This document shows positions 31,858 to 43,921 of a stretch of DNA of 64,000 bases, piece after piece. The number at the start of each line of letters is the position of its first letter. Position 1 is the first letter of the stretch. Source of the DNA: Sorghum bicolor. Its lineage: Eukaryota; Streptophyta; Magnoliopsida; Poales; Poaceae. The translations under genes and the position numbers were made by a program. The notes under the pieces are model-generated. The model worked only from the letters and a program-made list of their open reading frames with translations, ran no database searches and was not told the origin of the DNA. The stretch is taken from assembly GCF_000003195.3 (NCBI RefSeq), contig NC_012871.2:21892658-21956657 (forward strand), written 5' to 3'.

Positions 31858-33108
31858 TCACATATATCAGGTCCAACTCGGTGTAGACCAACACAAATCG
31901 GCGTGCCACAAGCAAATTTGCCTAGGTGCACATGTCATTCTTTTTTACATGTGTATGAGTATGATATGTGCAGTCTTCATCCTGGACACAATCAAAGACC
32001 ATCTTCTTGGAGCGCATATGTTGTGCAACTAAAGCTGCCCCCCTGCTTTTTTATGTTAACTTGTTATAAGTAATAATTCGGAAGCTTCCATGGATGGCCT
32101 GATGGGCCCTGGGGTTTGGTTTGGTGCAGTGACGGACCCAGGACCCAACTTGCAGATCAGGACCCAGTTTTACATTATATGCGGCTCCGCCGGAATCCAG
32201 GGGCAACGACCCATAGCATAATGTGTGATTATTATATTATAATATATAGATATGTGATAGCGATGCAACCGTATGGTGTCTATATTTACACTAATAATGT
32301 ATATTATTTCATTTGATTGCACGAGGCACAGTAGTGCACATATATGTACTATAATAAGGATATATATAGATGAAGGATCCGACCCAGTCTCCTCTGGATT
32401 TATCTGACTCTGTCCTCACGTCAGCCCCCACGTAGCATCTAGCTGACTATGTACATGGTCAGTGGTGGCGTCCGACAAGCAAACTAGCAAAGCAACCAAG
32501 AATCCTTCCAACCTTTTTCTTCTCCCCGCTAGCTGCTTTCTCTTCATTTGTCAATGTACCGTAAACTATAATAATGCATGCAATGTCTTGTTTTGTTTGT
32601 TTGACCTCCATGGACGAGACAAGAAAAAAAATGCATGTTACTGCTGACCATTTTTTTTATTTACGTAATTTTTTGCAACAGGTAGATCGACCGGAGGACG
32701 GAGGTATACGTATGCATGGTCTCGTGACAGATCACTACAAGATTTAGTGGAGATCGCCGAGTGCCCCATAAAATTGACGATCCAGTTACTCCGTCGGGGA
32801 CATTTTTTCGGGGAATTGCGTGATGCTCCGAGCGTTTACTCCGCACGCATCAGTAGGGGTAAGTGGTGTTCCATGCGTCTGGCCCATTCGCTGGAGAGAG
32901 CCTATCTACACAAGGGAAACTACACTGTAACGGCTGCTTGTCCCCTGTGCTTTGGGCACAAAGCACATGGGAAATCACATGTACATGTTAATTAATTACA
33001 TAGCAATCACACTTGGGAAAAAATTTCAGGATCATACTTTTCTTATGCCCTGCTTGTTTGTGTAGACATTTTAGAAATAAAAAACTATAGCCATATAAAA
33101 AAATGACA
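31858..33108. other. Intergenic, no recognised gene
   Basis: No domain-bearing frame. Scattered short repeats and AT-rich runs only. Confidence 0.45.
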
Positions 33109-33969
33109 TACTAGGTAGCGTGCTCGTGCGTTGCTACGGGATAGCTAACATTTTTTATTAAAAATACACGTATCGCATAATAAGATAATAATATTATAAT
33201 AAAACTTAAATACCAGCTATAAAGTGACATTTATCTTAAAGAAGCAAAGTTTCTGAAATCAAACACAGTCATGGAGAGCACGATGTTATAAGCTCACAAA
33301 TTCTACTTTATAGACGTTTCCGTGATACGACCAAGATAATGTTTAATATCGGCACGAAGAAATCTTCGATATCCATTTCTTTCAAGCGCTAGTAAATCCA
33401 CAAATAAGTTCCGCCACATCTCCATACCATCCTGTCACACATTTGAGTATATATATATAAATTTTAGTGTGTCGCATGGATAATACTACGTTTTTGTGAA
33501 AAAACTTTCACAAAAACTTAGACAAAGTGTTATACTCACGGTATAAATGTGTGTGGCTTGTGGTCTATTCCATGTAGACATATACCGTAGGATGAGAAAT
33601 CCACTTAAGTACCTGTATCAAGATTCACGATCACTGATATATAGAAATAGTTAAACCATATGTATTTGTTATTGTAAGCGATGTTGATTTTGAGTTAGTT
33701 ACCCATCTACGTCATCTGCAATGTTTTCTGTCTATTTAAATTTTCATTTGAAAACATCCTCATTCCATCCACGAATATGTTTATTTACTCAGCCGTGTAG
33801 TTGTAGCTAAATTCAAGAGCGTACTTGGTATACATAAGCGCTGGTGTGTCTTTATACCACTCTTCAATAGGTCTAGAGTCAATCATGATAAGCATTTTTT
33901 CCCGCTGATCGAAAACATAAAGCATATATTTTTGAAAGGATAGCCATGGCAAAAGAAACTGCAAACACA

Positions 33970-35345
33970 GTAACGATTAGAATAGTCTATAGGAAACAAT
34001 CAATAAAATACTGAGCAAAAGACTTACGTAGTATCTGCATTGTGCTAAGTTGTACTCCATATCCTCACATATACCAATCACAACATCCATTTCTCTCGTA
34101 GTGTATTTTTTACGATATTCTGCCATCTTTGTTAAAGCACACATTCTCTGAAAGCGAAGGATATCGAGAGTTAGTATTAGTATGACTTGCAAAAAAAAAT
34201 ATATAATATAGCATCTAACTTGTCTTGTGTTGAAGTTAGACTTTATGCAAAATTGTACTTACGCAAAATCTCAGGTCCATGTGATGCTTCGTAATATTAT
34301 TATATTTTTTCATTATATTGTACTCTCGAGCCGCTTGAAAACAAACACCTAATTCGAAACAGTTGTCAGAGATGTCTCGATTGCTCATTAACAACTCTTG
34401 CAGATCCTGGACACTTAGAGCAATCATAGAGGGATGAAAACCTTTGACCCAAGGCTTCCTTCAAAAGCATTAGAGATTGATGATTATTTCCGGCATATAA
34501 GAGAGCACACTATCATTAGAAAATAAAGTAATTAAAATAAGCATGTAGCTTACTTCAACATTGCTTCATCTTGAATTGCCATTAGGTAATCACATAGTAA
34601 CTCAGTCATCTCTTCCTTACTCATTGGCATTTCTTTCATGACCTCAAATGCCCAAAACTCATCAGTGTCTTGGGTGACATGGACTTGTGAGGATTTTTTC
34701 TGTGTCTGTATATGTTGTGGGGTGTCCGTTTGAACCACTGAGCATTCGACCTCCTCAGAATATTTTCTTTTTTTTATGGATGCTTGATTAGCCATTTTTC
34801 GGTTCTCTATTATGGTACAGTCGCTTGGGCTTCCAATATTTTCATCACTATCAAGATATGGACAACCCTTTCGTTTATTTAACTCCGACGATAGTAAGAT
34901 CGTCACAAGCTTTAGTCTAAATGCTTTCATATCATCCTGCACATTATATAGTATGAACCTACTAAATTATTAATTACAAACACATAGCTAGGGCGCTAGT
35001 TTACCTGATTAAACTTGTCCGATAATTCGTTCCCGGTCCAATACTCCATAAAATTTATTAAGAATAAACCACTTGAAAAACTACATACAATAATAGAGGT
35101 TTAGATACACATTAGATAAAAAAGGCAAGGACACAAAATACAACATATATGCTGTCAATATTTTAATATACTCATCTTGTTGTAAGAATTTGCCACGGAA
35201 AATCTCCTTAACCGGCCAATCATCAACTTTTACATCTGGCCATTTGTGCTCTTTCGGGCCTTTTCCCTCCTTGAATATAAATCTATTTGTCTCCGCAACC
35301 CAATTCGCTATTTGTTCATAGAAGAAGGATCAATCCCAGTGGATA
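33970..35345 (-). pseudogene. Ulp1/C48 SUMO-protease-like fragments
   Basis: Minus-strand exons in order: FFYEQIANWVAE and HKWPDVKVDDWPV (about 35185-35330); FMEYWTGNELSDKFNQ (about 35000-35060), which is the segment after the catalytic Cys in plant Ulp1-like proteins; then DDMKAFRLKLVTILLSSEL with a Lys-rich acidic region (34550-34942); then MAEYRKKYTTREMDVVIGIC (33977-34192). Stops and non-coding gaps separate the pieces, some of which could be introns. The catalytic His-Asp-Cys region is not visible as a complete set, so activity is unlikely. Related proteins in grasses are mostly transposon-borne, so this may be element cargo rather than a recent host capture. Confidence 0.6.
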
Positions 35346-35761
35346 GTTTTATGATGTTATTTTTAAAACTGCCATGTCATATAGAATGAAATAAATCTTG
35401 AATGAAACACTCACTCTCAATGCAAAATTTCATCCTTTATAGTTTCGTAGCCATTTAATTTGATGACCCATAAAGAATTGAAATCGTATCAAGAGAGTTT
35501 TATTTAAATGAAAATTATTTCTTATCTCTTCTTAAATATACTATTATACCAAAAAATATCTATATGACAACTTATATATGTAATGCCATAGAAAGTCAAG
35601 TTGAACAAGAACTTTTAATTCTAGGCCTAGAAATTTTTAGGAAGAATAAATTATTATTCGACTGCATACATGGCAGCAAGGTGAAGTTGAAAACAAAAAA
35701 GCACAATACACGTAGAGAAGAGATGATGATGGATGTCTGTAAAATTGTAAACACGACACGG

Positions 35762-36878
35762 CTACACTGCCTTGGCTCCATTGTCATTGTTGATGAGCTT
35801 CTCGATGGCCTGCAGCGCCTGGACGGCGGCCTGGATGTAGAAGGTGATGGGCCCGGCCAACAGCGCGAGCGGGTTGGCGGCGACCTCCTCTTTCTCGTCC
35901 GCATCCGCCGGCGGCAGCGGCGCCGCCGAGTCCTCGTCGAACTTCTTGGCCTGCTCCAGGTACTTGTCCATGCGCGGCATCGCGAACAGCCTGTTCTTCT
36001 CCATGTCACCCCTTCTCCGACGACATGGTGTACGGCCGGCCCTGCTGCTCGTACACCGCCGGCGACTTCATCAGCTTCTGCAGCTGCTGCAGCTCCTTCC
36101 TCAGCGCGTCGAGCAGCGGGTCGTCGTACGGATCCGCCACCGGCACGTCCCCCAGCGTGTTTTGCGCCTCCACCAGTTTGTCCAGCGTGTCGTCAAGCTT
36201 CTTGCCGTCCGCCATCGTCCTCGCCTGCTTGATCATCGTTGCCATCTGCAGCCGGGCCTCCTCCTTCACCACGTCCACCGGTGGGTCATCCGCCGGGAAC
36301 GCACTGCCGCTTCGCCGCACGGTGACCGTCGCCGTGGCACGTCTAACAGCTTCCCCACGGTCTTGTACGCGTAGGTCACCTCTAGGATGTCAGCACCGCG
36401 CTCGGTGTCGATGGTCGGGAGGAGGAGGTCCACGATCAGCTTCAGCACCTCCTTGCTGTAGAGGTCGCCGAAGGCGACGGTGACCGACGGGCCCAGCGTC
36501 CTGCGGGTAGTTTCCGGCGGCCACCTTCTGTATGGTGGACTCGTCCTTGACGGGTGTCACTGTGACGGTGAGGTCTTGCACCACCACGGTGAGAAGGCCG
36601 GCAAGGCACTGGGAGAAGGCCATGCTCAGCTTGTCGACGTCGTTGACGACGGAGAAAGTCTCTCCCGTGCTGTTCCTGGCGACGGCGTTGAGCACCGTAG
36701 GGTCGTAGTCGGCGCCGAACCCAAAGGTGTACACTGGCGCGTTGCCGATCTTGACGTCGGCAGCGTTCCCGCCACGGTTCTGCTGCTCGTCGGACATGAG
36801 CATGACGCCGATGATGCGGCCGGAGCTGAGGTTCTGGTCGGCGAGGACCTTCAGGATCGAGATTGTGTTTTGTTTCCT
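35762..36878 (-). pseudogene. von Willebrand factor A-domain protein fragment (RING/VWA E3-ligase-like C-terminal half)
   Basis: GC-rich minus-strand sequence reads ISILKVLADQNLSSGRIIGV, MLMSDEQQNRGG, APVYTFGFGADYDPTVLNAV, SFVVNDVD-like and MAFSQCLAGLLTVVVQDLTV. This is the later half of a plant VWA domain and its following beta-rich region. KEEARLQMATMIKQAR, KLMKSPAVYEQQGRPY, MDKYLEQAKKFDED and ANPLALLAGPITFYIQAAVQ form the C-terminal tail. The frame breaks at least three times (near 36500, 36310-36360 and 36005). The N-terminal RING finger and the DxSxS metal site are missing. It is a copied gene fragment, sharply more GC-rich than its surroundings. The family is recognised from memory of grass WAV3-like VWA proteins. 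Confidence 0.7.
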
Positions 36879-37590
36879 TACCCGTGACTGAAATTTTTGC
36901 TACGTACAAGGATCTGGCAACACACGATTGGAAAGTGCCCGAAATTTTTGTTGTTACGTTGATGAAATTTTATATCAGGAATCTTATTTATTTATTTATT
37001 TCATTTGGCACCCTTTGACATATGTGATTATATATTATTCTTTGTCGTAAATTTGCATCAGGAATCTTTTCTTATTTTTTATTTCAATTTTCACCTTTCC
37101 ACCTCCTACGGCATCGTACGTCATCGTTTGTTTCGCACGTAGAGGGGAGCGGGAGCGACCTAAGAAAAGTCGCATCATCTGGTGGTCTTACTTTTGTTCT
37201 TTTTAGTTGTAGGAGATCTATATATCTCTTATATAGATAAACCTCACTAGCTAATTCTCTTCACATGCAAAGCATCCACATCATCATCCACTAGAGCATC
37301 CCATTAACTAATTCTCTTGTCATGCAAGGCATCCACATCAACATCCACTAAATCATCCCACCAATACATTACCCCGTCATGCAAAGTGTTCACATCATTA
37401 TCCACAAATAAATCGAACTAACACATATCATTTATCCTGCATCTATGTTATTCACATTAGCAAACCACATCATTTTCTAACATATATTTAGTTGTCCATG
37501 CTAGAATACTAAAAACCATCCACTTACATATTATGATAGTATAATTTTACCGGTAATTTCCGCAGCAACGCACAGGGCATTCTCCTGGTA

Positions 37591-37967
37591 TAATTAAAAA
37601 ATAATGACATATATAATTAAAAAATAATGACATATGACAATCCCTATCAAGAAAACAAATTGTTAGAGCATCTCTGGGAGTTTAGTATAGTTTACTGGCT
37701 AAACTACAAGTTCTAGCAAGTTATCATAAGAAATAGCAATATTAAGTTTGTCTTGTTCCAACAGTCTCCTATAATAGCTTTTTAAATGGTATTCTATTGG
37801 GAATCCCAAACTATTTCTAACAAACCACACCTTTTTTAATAGTTTATTTGTCTCTTACCGTTTTGTAGTCTAGGTCCAATTTACTATAATCTCTCGAGAA
37901 AATTGACAGACATGGAGCAGATACATAGTTCCTCTCAACTATGAAAGATTATAAGTTGGAAAGGATA
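37591..37967. other. Intergenic with a small tandem duplication
   Basis: TAATTAAAAAATAATGACATA is present twice in tandem at 37591-37635. Sequence starting GAGCATCTC near 37667 resembles a common grass MITE end, without a clear partner. Confidence 0.4.
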
Positions 37968-38367
37968 TTTGCCAACTTTTAAAATTTTTAAGGAGCTCTT
38001 TTATTACCAAACTATTGGAGGACACTTTTTCTGTTTGCTAAAAAATCAAAATAGGGAGTTGTCACGACCAACCAAGGTGAGCAAACTGTCTAATGTGCAA
38101 GCAGCATCACCTACACGAAAGAATTCACCTTCGACATTGTCCTCGAGTGGATCTGCTCAAATTGTTTGCCACCACTACAAGGGCATGGGTCAACAAGCGT
38201 GCTTATATTGCTACGGATGATGGTGGATACGTTGGTGTAGTGATAAAGAGAATAAATATGTGCTTGCCGTTAACCATGATACATATGATGAAACTGAGGA
38301 TAGTAGCGCTGAAGTAATTGATAGTGTTGCATGCACTGCGACCTACAAATCCATTATCATCAAACAT
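37968..38367 (+). pseudogene. Chromovirus-type gypsy gag C-terminus (zinc-knuckle region), decayed
   Basis: Pieces of a plus-strand gag: a Ser-rich spacer, CHHYKGMGQQA with the first knuckle Cys and a mutated second, then in another frame RAYIATDDGGYVG and an acidic VNHDTYDETEDSSAEVIDS. This is the gag-to-protease junction of chromovirus-like elements. It is interrupted at 38370 by a CACTA transposon and continues at 40968. Confidence 0.65.
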
Positions 38368-38394
38368 GTACACTACCAGACTAGCGATCATTCC

Positions 38395-38700
38395 TGTCGG
38401 CCGAAAACCGTCAGGAATATACACAAAACTGTCAAGAATTTAGTTCCCGACGGACAGTCCGTCTGGAACACACCATTAGGAAAGACATGACAGGAAACTC
38501 AGTGAACTCTGACGGTCACCCGTCAGGAAATAATTCCTGACGGCAGTTTCTGACGGCTCTCAGTTCTCCATCGAATTCAATTTACTGTCAGCGTAACCGA
38601 CAGGAATCTTTGCAAATCTCTGTCGTAGCGGCCGTCAGGAGAACACATGCTAACAGTATAAAAAATCTTATTTCCTGTCACCCTGCCGTCAGGAAAATAA
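38395..38700. repeat. Left subterminal repeat cluster of the CACTA element
   Basis: About ten copies in both orientations of CCTGTCGG, CCGTCAGG, CTGACGG and similar words. These are the expected transposase-binding sites. A matching cluster lies at 40720-40950. Confidence 0.8.
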
Positions 38701-40719
38701 TGACAGGAATCAAGATCATGCTCACATCCATCCATTTTGATTCCAAAAAAAAGTACCACTTGCATTTGGCATCACAGGCACAAATTTACACACACATTCT
38801 AAATCCAAATTACCAAATTCACCACATTGCTCGAGAGTCTAGACTTCAGCAGTATTACATGCCAACTAAGTTCAAGAGGCAAGACTTCAGTAAGTCTAGC
38901 CGCTAACATGCCAACTAAATAACACAGAGGCCTTTTCACTCTCTGAAATCTACATACTAGATATATGACTGCACAAAAGAGGTCAACTTACTTCAACAGA
39001 AGCAAGTCAACATGGAGCTTCACCATATATACTCCAACTGCACAAAAGAAGTTGGCTTTACTACAAAAAGAAGCAAGTCAACTTGGAGCAGAACCAGCGT
39101 TGCCTTCATTCTCTTCAATGCCATTGCTCTCTTGATCACTAGAACCAACACCTCCAGGATGTGTTGACTCTGTGCCCTACAAAGTGATGGAACAGTAAAG
39201 ATAGCACATGTCAACTCAAGTCCAGGTGATATAATTTGAATAAGCTAAATAATTTTAGCATCAGCGAGACCTTAAGCTAAACAATTTTGAATAAGTGAAT
39301 GAAATGAGATATTTTCTCCAATTCCTCTTGTAGAACAAAGAAAAACTACAACGAGACATACATGATTATGGAACAAAGAAAAACTCCATTCTATCCGTCT
39401 CACCAAAACCCTCAATTTCTGACTCTTGACAGCGCCTCTCACCGTGTGCAGTCCATGTTTTATAGTTGGACTTAAACCCATTATGACATAGATGCAGCTC
39501 TATCTTGCCCCTTTTGTGTCGAAAACAATTCCTACACACAGCACAAGGGCATTTCCTCTTGTACTACAGACTCATTTGAGAAAGCAAAATCTAGGAACTC
39601 ATTTGTATGTTGAACCCAATCACATATTGGACTACCACGCTTCCAACCACTATACATCCAATCACGCTCATCCATAATTTAGTATTGCTGTTAACATTCA
39701 CATAGTGATATAATTAGGCGCCCAATACTATTTCCCAACTATATACAGATAGTTTCATGTAAATAGCAAAACATATTGCCATGTACATAGTTTCTATTGC
39801 CTGACTAACTAGCACTCTCTGCTGGACTTTTTTCTATGTGAAATAAACATTCAATGGCCAACCAAAAACGAATTTCATATCTATTCACACTAAACAGTGA
39901 CAAAAATAAAAAAAATTTAAGTTCATATCCATCAATACACAGTGAAACAATACTATTTATATATACATTAATATATATGTCACCAAGCATGTATCTGACA
40001 CTAGCTAGCTAAATGAGCATCATCAGGCCAATGAATCAGTATACATAAAAAAATGCAAGGGAAGAATCAAATCACCTCTTGCTGCAGGATCTCTTTTTCC
40101 CCTCTCTTGTAGCAGTAAATCACCTCCTCTTGTGGCAACTGGCAGGAGTCCGTGTCGACGTACAGGGCTTGGACGGAGGTGAATCCACGGCAGCGGCGAA
40201 GCACGGGCAGATTTTGGGCGCGGCCGGCTATAGGGTTCTGTTGTGGGTGCTGCGGCCGCGGGTGCTGCGACGTGACCGGAGCAGGCAGCTGTGGAGGAGG
40301 GGGGCGTGGAGGAGGGGGCCGCAGAGGACGCGGTGCGTGCGGAGGAGGCGGGCACACGCGAGGGAGGCAGCTGCGGAGGAGGGGGCCGCCGGTCGCCGGA
40401 GGACGTGGGCGCGCGCGGGGCACGCCGTGCGGAGGAGGTGGGCGCGCGCAGGGCACGCCGTGCGCTCGGAGGCGGCCACGCGCGTGGGGAGTGGGAGGCC
40501 CGGGCACGGCCCACACGGGGTGACGCCGTGCGCGAGGGAAGCGGCGGCCGCTGGTGGAGAGTGGGAGACGGTGGCAGATTGGGAGATTTGGTTAGGGTTT
40601 TGTGTTTCGTTTTTATATGTATCTCATTTTGCTAGTGGGCCCCGGAAAATGAGCGCGGGATATCTCCGCGCCAACTTCGTTTTCTCCCGCATCTGCTCCA
40701 ATTTGCACCTGGGAATAAT

Positions 40720-40950
40720 TCCTGTGGGCATGGAAGCCGACAGGAATTTAAGTTCCTGTCGGTTTAGAGAGCCCGACAGGAATCTATATGAGCCCCTGAC
40801 TGTTATATTCATTTCCTGACGGCTCTTCGAAACCGACAGGAAATATTTGTATGATTCCCATCGGTTTTCAGGTGCCGACAGGATTTGTTCCTTATTGCCG
40901 TCGGTTTTTACGAAACCGTCAGTATTTAATTCGACCGACAAGAATTATCG
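40720..40950. repeat. Right subterminal repeat cluster of the CACTA element
   Basis: Dense CCGACAGGAA/TTCCTGTCGG and CCTGACGGC copies, including a close inverted pair at 40737-40760. Mirrors the left cluster. Confidence 0.8.
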
Positions 40951-40967
40951 CTGGTCTGGTAGTGGTA

Positions 40968-41405
40968 GTGCAAAAGTTAAGCAAGCGGATAAGCTACAAC
41001 GACATAATTTGTTCCAGCTGTTTCTCATCGTCAAGGATTGTCATGTTTCGTAAGTTCAGATCTGGTTAAGAAACTTGGATTGACAATACATGCTCATCAA
41101 CATCTGTGCCCCCTTAAATGGTTTAACAATAGTGTTAAGTAAAAGGTAACACAATTTGTGCATGCGCATTTTTCTGTTGAATAATACAATGATTATGTTT
41201 ATTTTAAAGTTGTTTCTATGCAAGCTTGTTCAATTTTGTTAGGTCACCCATGACAATATGAATATATAATACTAATGCTATACACCATGGTAGACAAAAT
41301 AAATACACGTTCATACATAAGGGTAAGAAAATTGCTTTGCTTCCATGCATTAACGTGCATACACGTTCAAAAGTTCTAACGTGCATCCTAAAGAAGAAAA
41401 CTATA
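40968..41405 (+). pseudogene. Chromovirus-type gypsy protease region, decayed
   Basis: Continuation of the 37968-38367 gag: KLQRHNLFQLFLIVKDCHV, then in shifting frames the region normally reading as a GGSCNN-type protease and LGRPW segment, then HTMVDKINTRSYIR-like text. Frameshifts and stops throughout. It ends at the Tekay-like solo LTR. Confidence 0.6.
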
Positions 41406-43921
41406 CGTAACACTCTAAATTTTGCTTCTTTAAAAATAAAGCTAAAATAATTTATTTTGTATTTCTGTGCTTATGAAAATATAGTAAAATGAAAATTTTT
41501 CTTAAATTAAAATTCATCATAGAGTTTAGCATTGTTGTGCATACATGCTGGTACATATGTTTTATGTGATGTTTGTTTGTTGCTCCTTTGGGTGTTGAGA
41601 CTAAGCAAAGTTTTTAAAATTTGGTTTAGTAGAACGTACTAAACGATCTTCGTACATCTTTATCTTTATCTGCAACCAAATTCCTTGTTTCTAAGCTTAA
41701 GTTTTTATTAGGAGCTTCCTAAAATCTTTTCTTTGTCACTCAAAGCACTTCTTTTAGTTCCTCGTCCATCAACCAGTCTCTACAAACTTTGTAGGAATTT
41801 CAGCTTCCGTTCTCACTTTTCTGTAAGCATAATCTAATTTTTAGATGCTCCAAATTATCTTATCATAAGATCCAAATACTTTAATTGGTTTTCTCATGTT
41901 CCATAATGTATTCGAGATTTTTCCTTGAATTTCTGGAGTATTTGGAGTATTTTTCATGGCTTAAATCATAATTCTAGACTTTTCTAGGATTATTTTATTT
42001 GCCAAATTAATTAATTTCGAAAATAATAAAATCTTTCATTTTATCCCACGCTGAAGCCCATGATCTCAATGGTCAATGTCTTTATTTACTAATGGGCTTT
42101 AATAATTAATTAGGCCTATTAGTAAAGATGAAGGTTGCAAATCAATTAGTACCATATCGCTAGTTGACGTGGAGGTGGAGAGTTTTTCTCTCTATATATG
42201 TACCAACCCCTTAGGCAAAGTACATCAAAGACTATCATATGACAAACCTCTAATTTGAGAATTTCTAAGGTAGTAAAATAAAATTTATATTTTTTTCTCT
42301 ATAACGTGATCGCCATCGTCTCGCCTATATACGACATCTAGGAACGGTCGGCTGCTCCGGCGTTGCTGTAGCTCCAAGAAAGCGTCACTGCCGGTGAACC
42401 TACTCCCTGTCCACCAACGTAAGCCCCAATCACTTTATCTTTCAGTTTGGAAAATACAAACAGCTCGGTTTTAGATTAAAAATACGTTTTCACTATTTAC
42501 AGAATTGGCACTGATTTTCTTTTGGCCATAAAATATTCATCTTAACTCCGTTTTGACCCATTCAAATTGCGTTGGATTCGTATTAGTGAGATCTACAAGT
42601 TAGTAACATTGTTTTCTCAGTTTGAAACTTTTTATTTTTCGTGACCCTAATTAATTAATTAATTACTTTTCTATATAAAATCTTAGAAAATTCATAACTT
42701 CTCCGTTTTAACTCCGATTTTCATGATCTTTACGTCTATGATATCGTAGCGATGCATAGAATCATTTCACAAACTTTTCATACTGTTTTTATATGATTGC
42801 TGTACTGTTCTAATTGTAGCCTTGTTTGCTTCGTGTATATTGTCTCCGATTGTTTGTGTGTTGATGATCGATGATCGAGTTTAGTCGGTGAACAATTCGT
42901 GGTGAACAATAGTACTTCAGTGATCAAGATCTGAGCCTTGGACAACTAGTGAGACCAGCAGGATAAGCAAGAGTAATTGGATTAAGACAAGTATAGCATT
43001 TGAGTTTTATTTCTGTGATCATGATCTTGTGACTAGATTAATGTTAAGTAATAAATGATAAAAATGACTTTTTAGCCACTTGATGATTTATCTGTAAGTG
43101 ATAACCGGGACAACAGTGCAACCATGAGGGCTATAATGGCTCTGGCTTTAGCTCAGTATGCGGACCTTTTTCTAGCTTGTTAGCGGTTACCTTAAATGGC
43201 GTAAGAATGGCTAGACACGTTGGGTATAGTGTGGCCTCTGTCCGTGTGTATAGGCTGCAGGTTATGTGCCATGGAAGGGGGGCTCTATATCTGCCTGCCG
43301 AGTGAATCTAGTGGCCCTAACTTGTTAGACGAAACCTTTGAAAGACTTCATAGTGATCCCTGCCGACCTTCCTTGGTAGTGGGTTAAGAGGCTGATCACC
43401 TCGGGCGAAAGGGTAAATCATGACTCATGGGTAAAGATGTACAACCTCTGCAGAGTGTAAAACTGGTATACTAGCCGTGCTCACGGTCATGAGCGGCCTT
43501 AGGGATTCTTGCATCGACGGTGATGATTCTTGTGTGTTAAATATGCTCATTATTTATTATTTAATGCTCTACATTATTTATGTCACATTGATCATGTGAT
43601 TGTGGGAGCTATACAATCTAGTTGCTATACCTGTGGAGTTCGACATGGACTCACTCTTGCTATTTCCCCCAAACCTCAGGAGAAGTTTAGGCTTGTGATC
43701 AACCAGTTAGTTGGATCCTGTTGAGTGAAGTTAATACCCGAAGTTTGGAGTTGGCTATCCGTTGTTTGCTATCAAAGGTTATCTCTTTTATACTAAGTAC
43801 GTTATATAATTTATGCATTGTCTTTTGATATTACCCCTTATTTGTAGCTATATGTGAGATTTGCCTTTTAAAACTCGCATATGGTGCATATCTGGTTTTG
43901 TCCTTAAAATCGGGTATTACA
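41406..43921 (+). mobile_element. Tekay-like solo LTR
   Basis: A 2516-bp LTR, diverged but collinear with the reverse complement of the 28-2777 LTR. For example, 43088-43500 matches 590-1000 in inverse, and the end CTTAAAATCGGGTATTACA matches the TGTCACACCC start. The start reads CGTAACACTCT, a T-to-C change of the canonical TG. Flanked by CTATA on both sides (41401-41405 and 43922-43926). TATA-like TATATATG at 42193-42200. The internal region has been removed by LTR recombination. Confidence 0.75.

Larger units (their letters stand above)
33109..37590. mobile_element. TIR DNA transposon with two captured gene fragments (Mutator-like candidate)
   Basis: The left end TACTAGGTAGCGTGCTCGTG, then CGTTGCTACGGG, is mirrored at the right by the complement of TACCAGGAGAATGCCCTGTG, then CGTTGCTGCGG. 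These are imperfect inverted ends of about 35 bp, of the kind seen on many grass DNA elements. Inside are, both on the minus strand, a Ulp1/C48 protease-like piece and a von Willebrand-A protein piece, with no transposase. Ulp1 domains are known cargo of some Mutator-like and CACTA elements. I could not find an exact target-site duplication: AAAATGACA precedes the left end and only a shifted, tandemly duplicated similar string follows the right end. Class and exact borders are therefore inference. Confidence 0.55.
38371..40964 (+). mobile_element. Non-autonomous CACTA (En/Spm) transposon
   Basis: Termini CACTACCAGACTAGCGATCA and, inverted, CACTACCAGACCAGCGATAA, extending as imperfect TIRs of about 28 bp. 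A perfect 3-bp target duplication GTA (38368-38370 and 40965-40967). Both ends are packed with subterminal repeats (CCGACAGGAA, CTGACGG and complements). A GC-rich block at 40140-40560 followed by TTAGGGTTTTGTGTTTC looks like a promoter or first-exon region; its long overlapping frames on both strands are composition artefacts. No TnpA- or TnpD-like transposase is present, so it depends on a helper. It sits inside the chromovirus relic. Confidence 0.88.

Noticed and set aside
33100..37610. AAAATGACA as a 9-bp target-site duplication of the 33-37 kb element
   Set aside because: The similar string on the right does not touch the terminus and differs by an insertion; a local AT-rich tandem duplication makes chance matches likely.
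40023..40819. Long frames on both strands in the GC-rich block of the CACTA element
   Set aside because: Arg/Ala/Pro/Gly-rich text on both strands with no domain; composition artefact.
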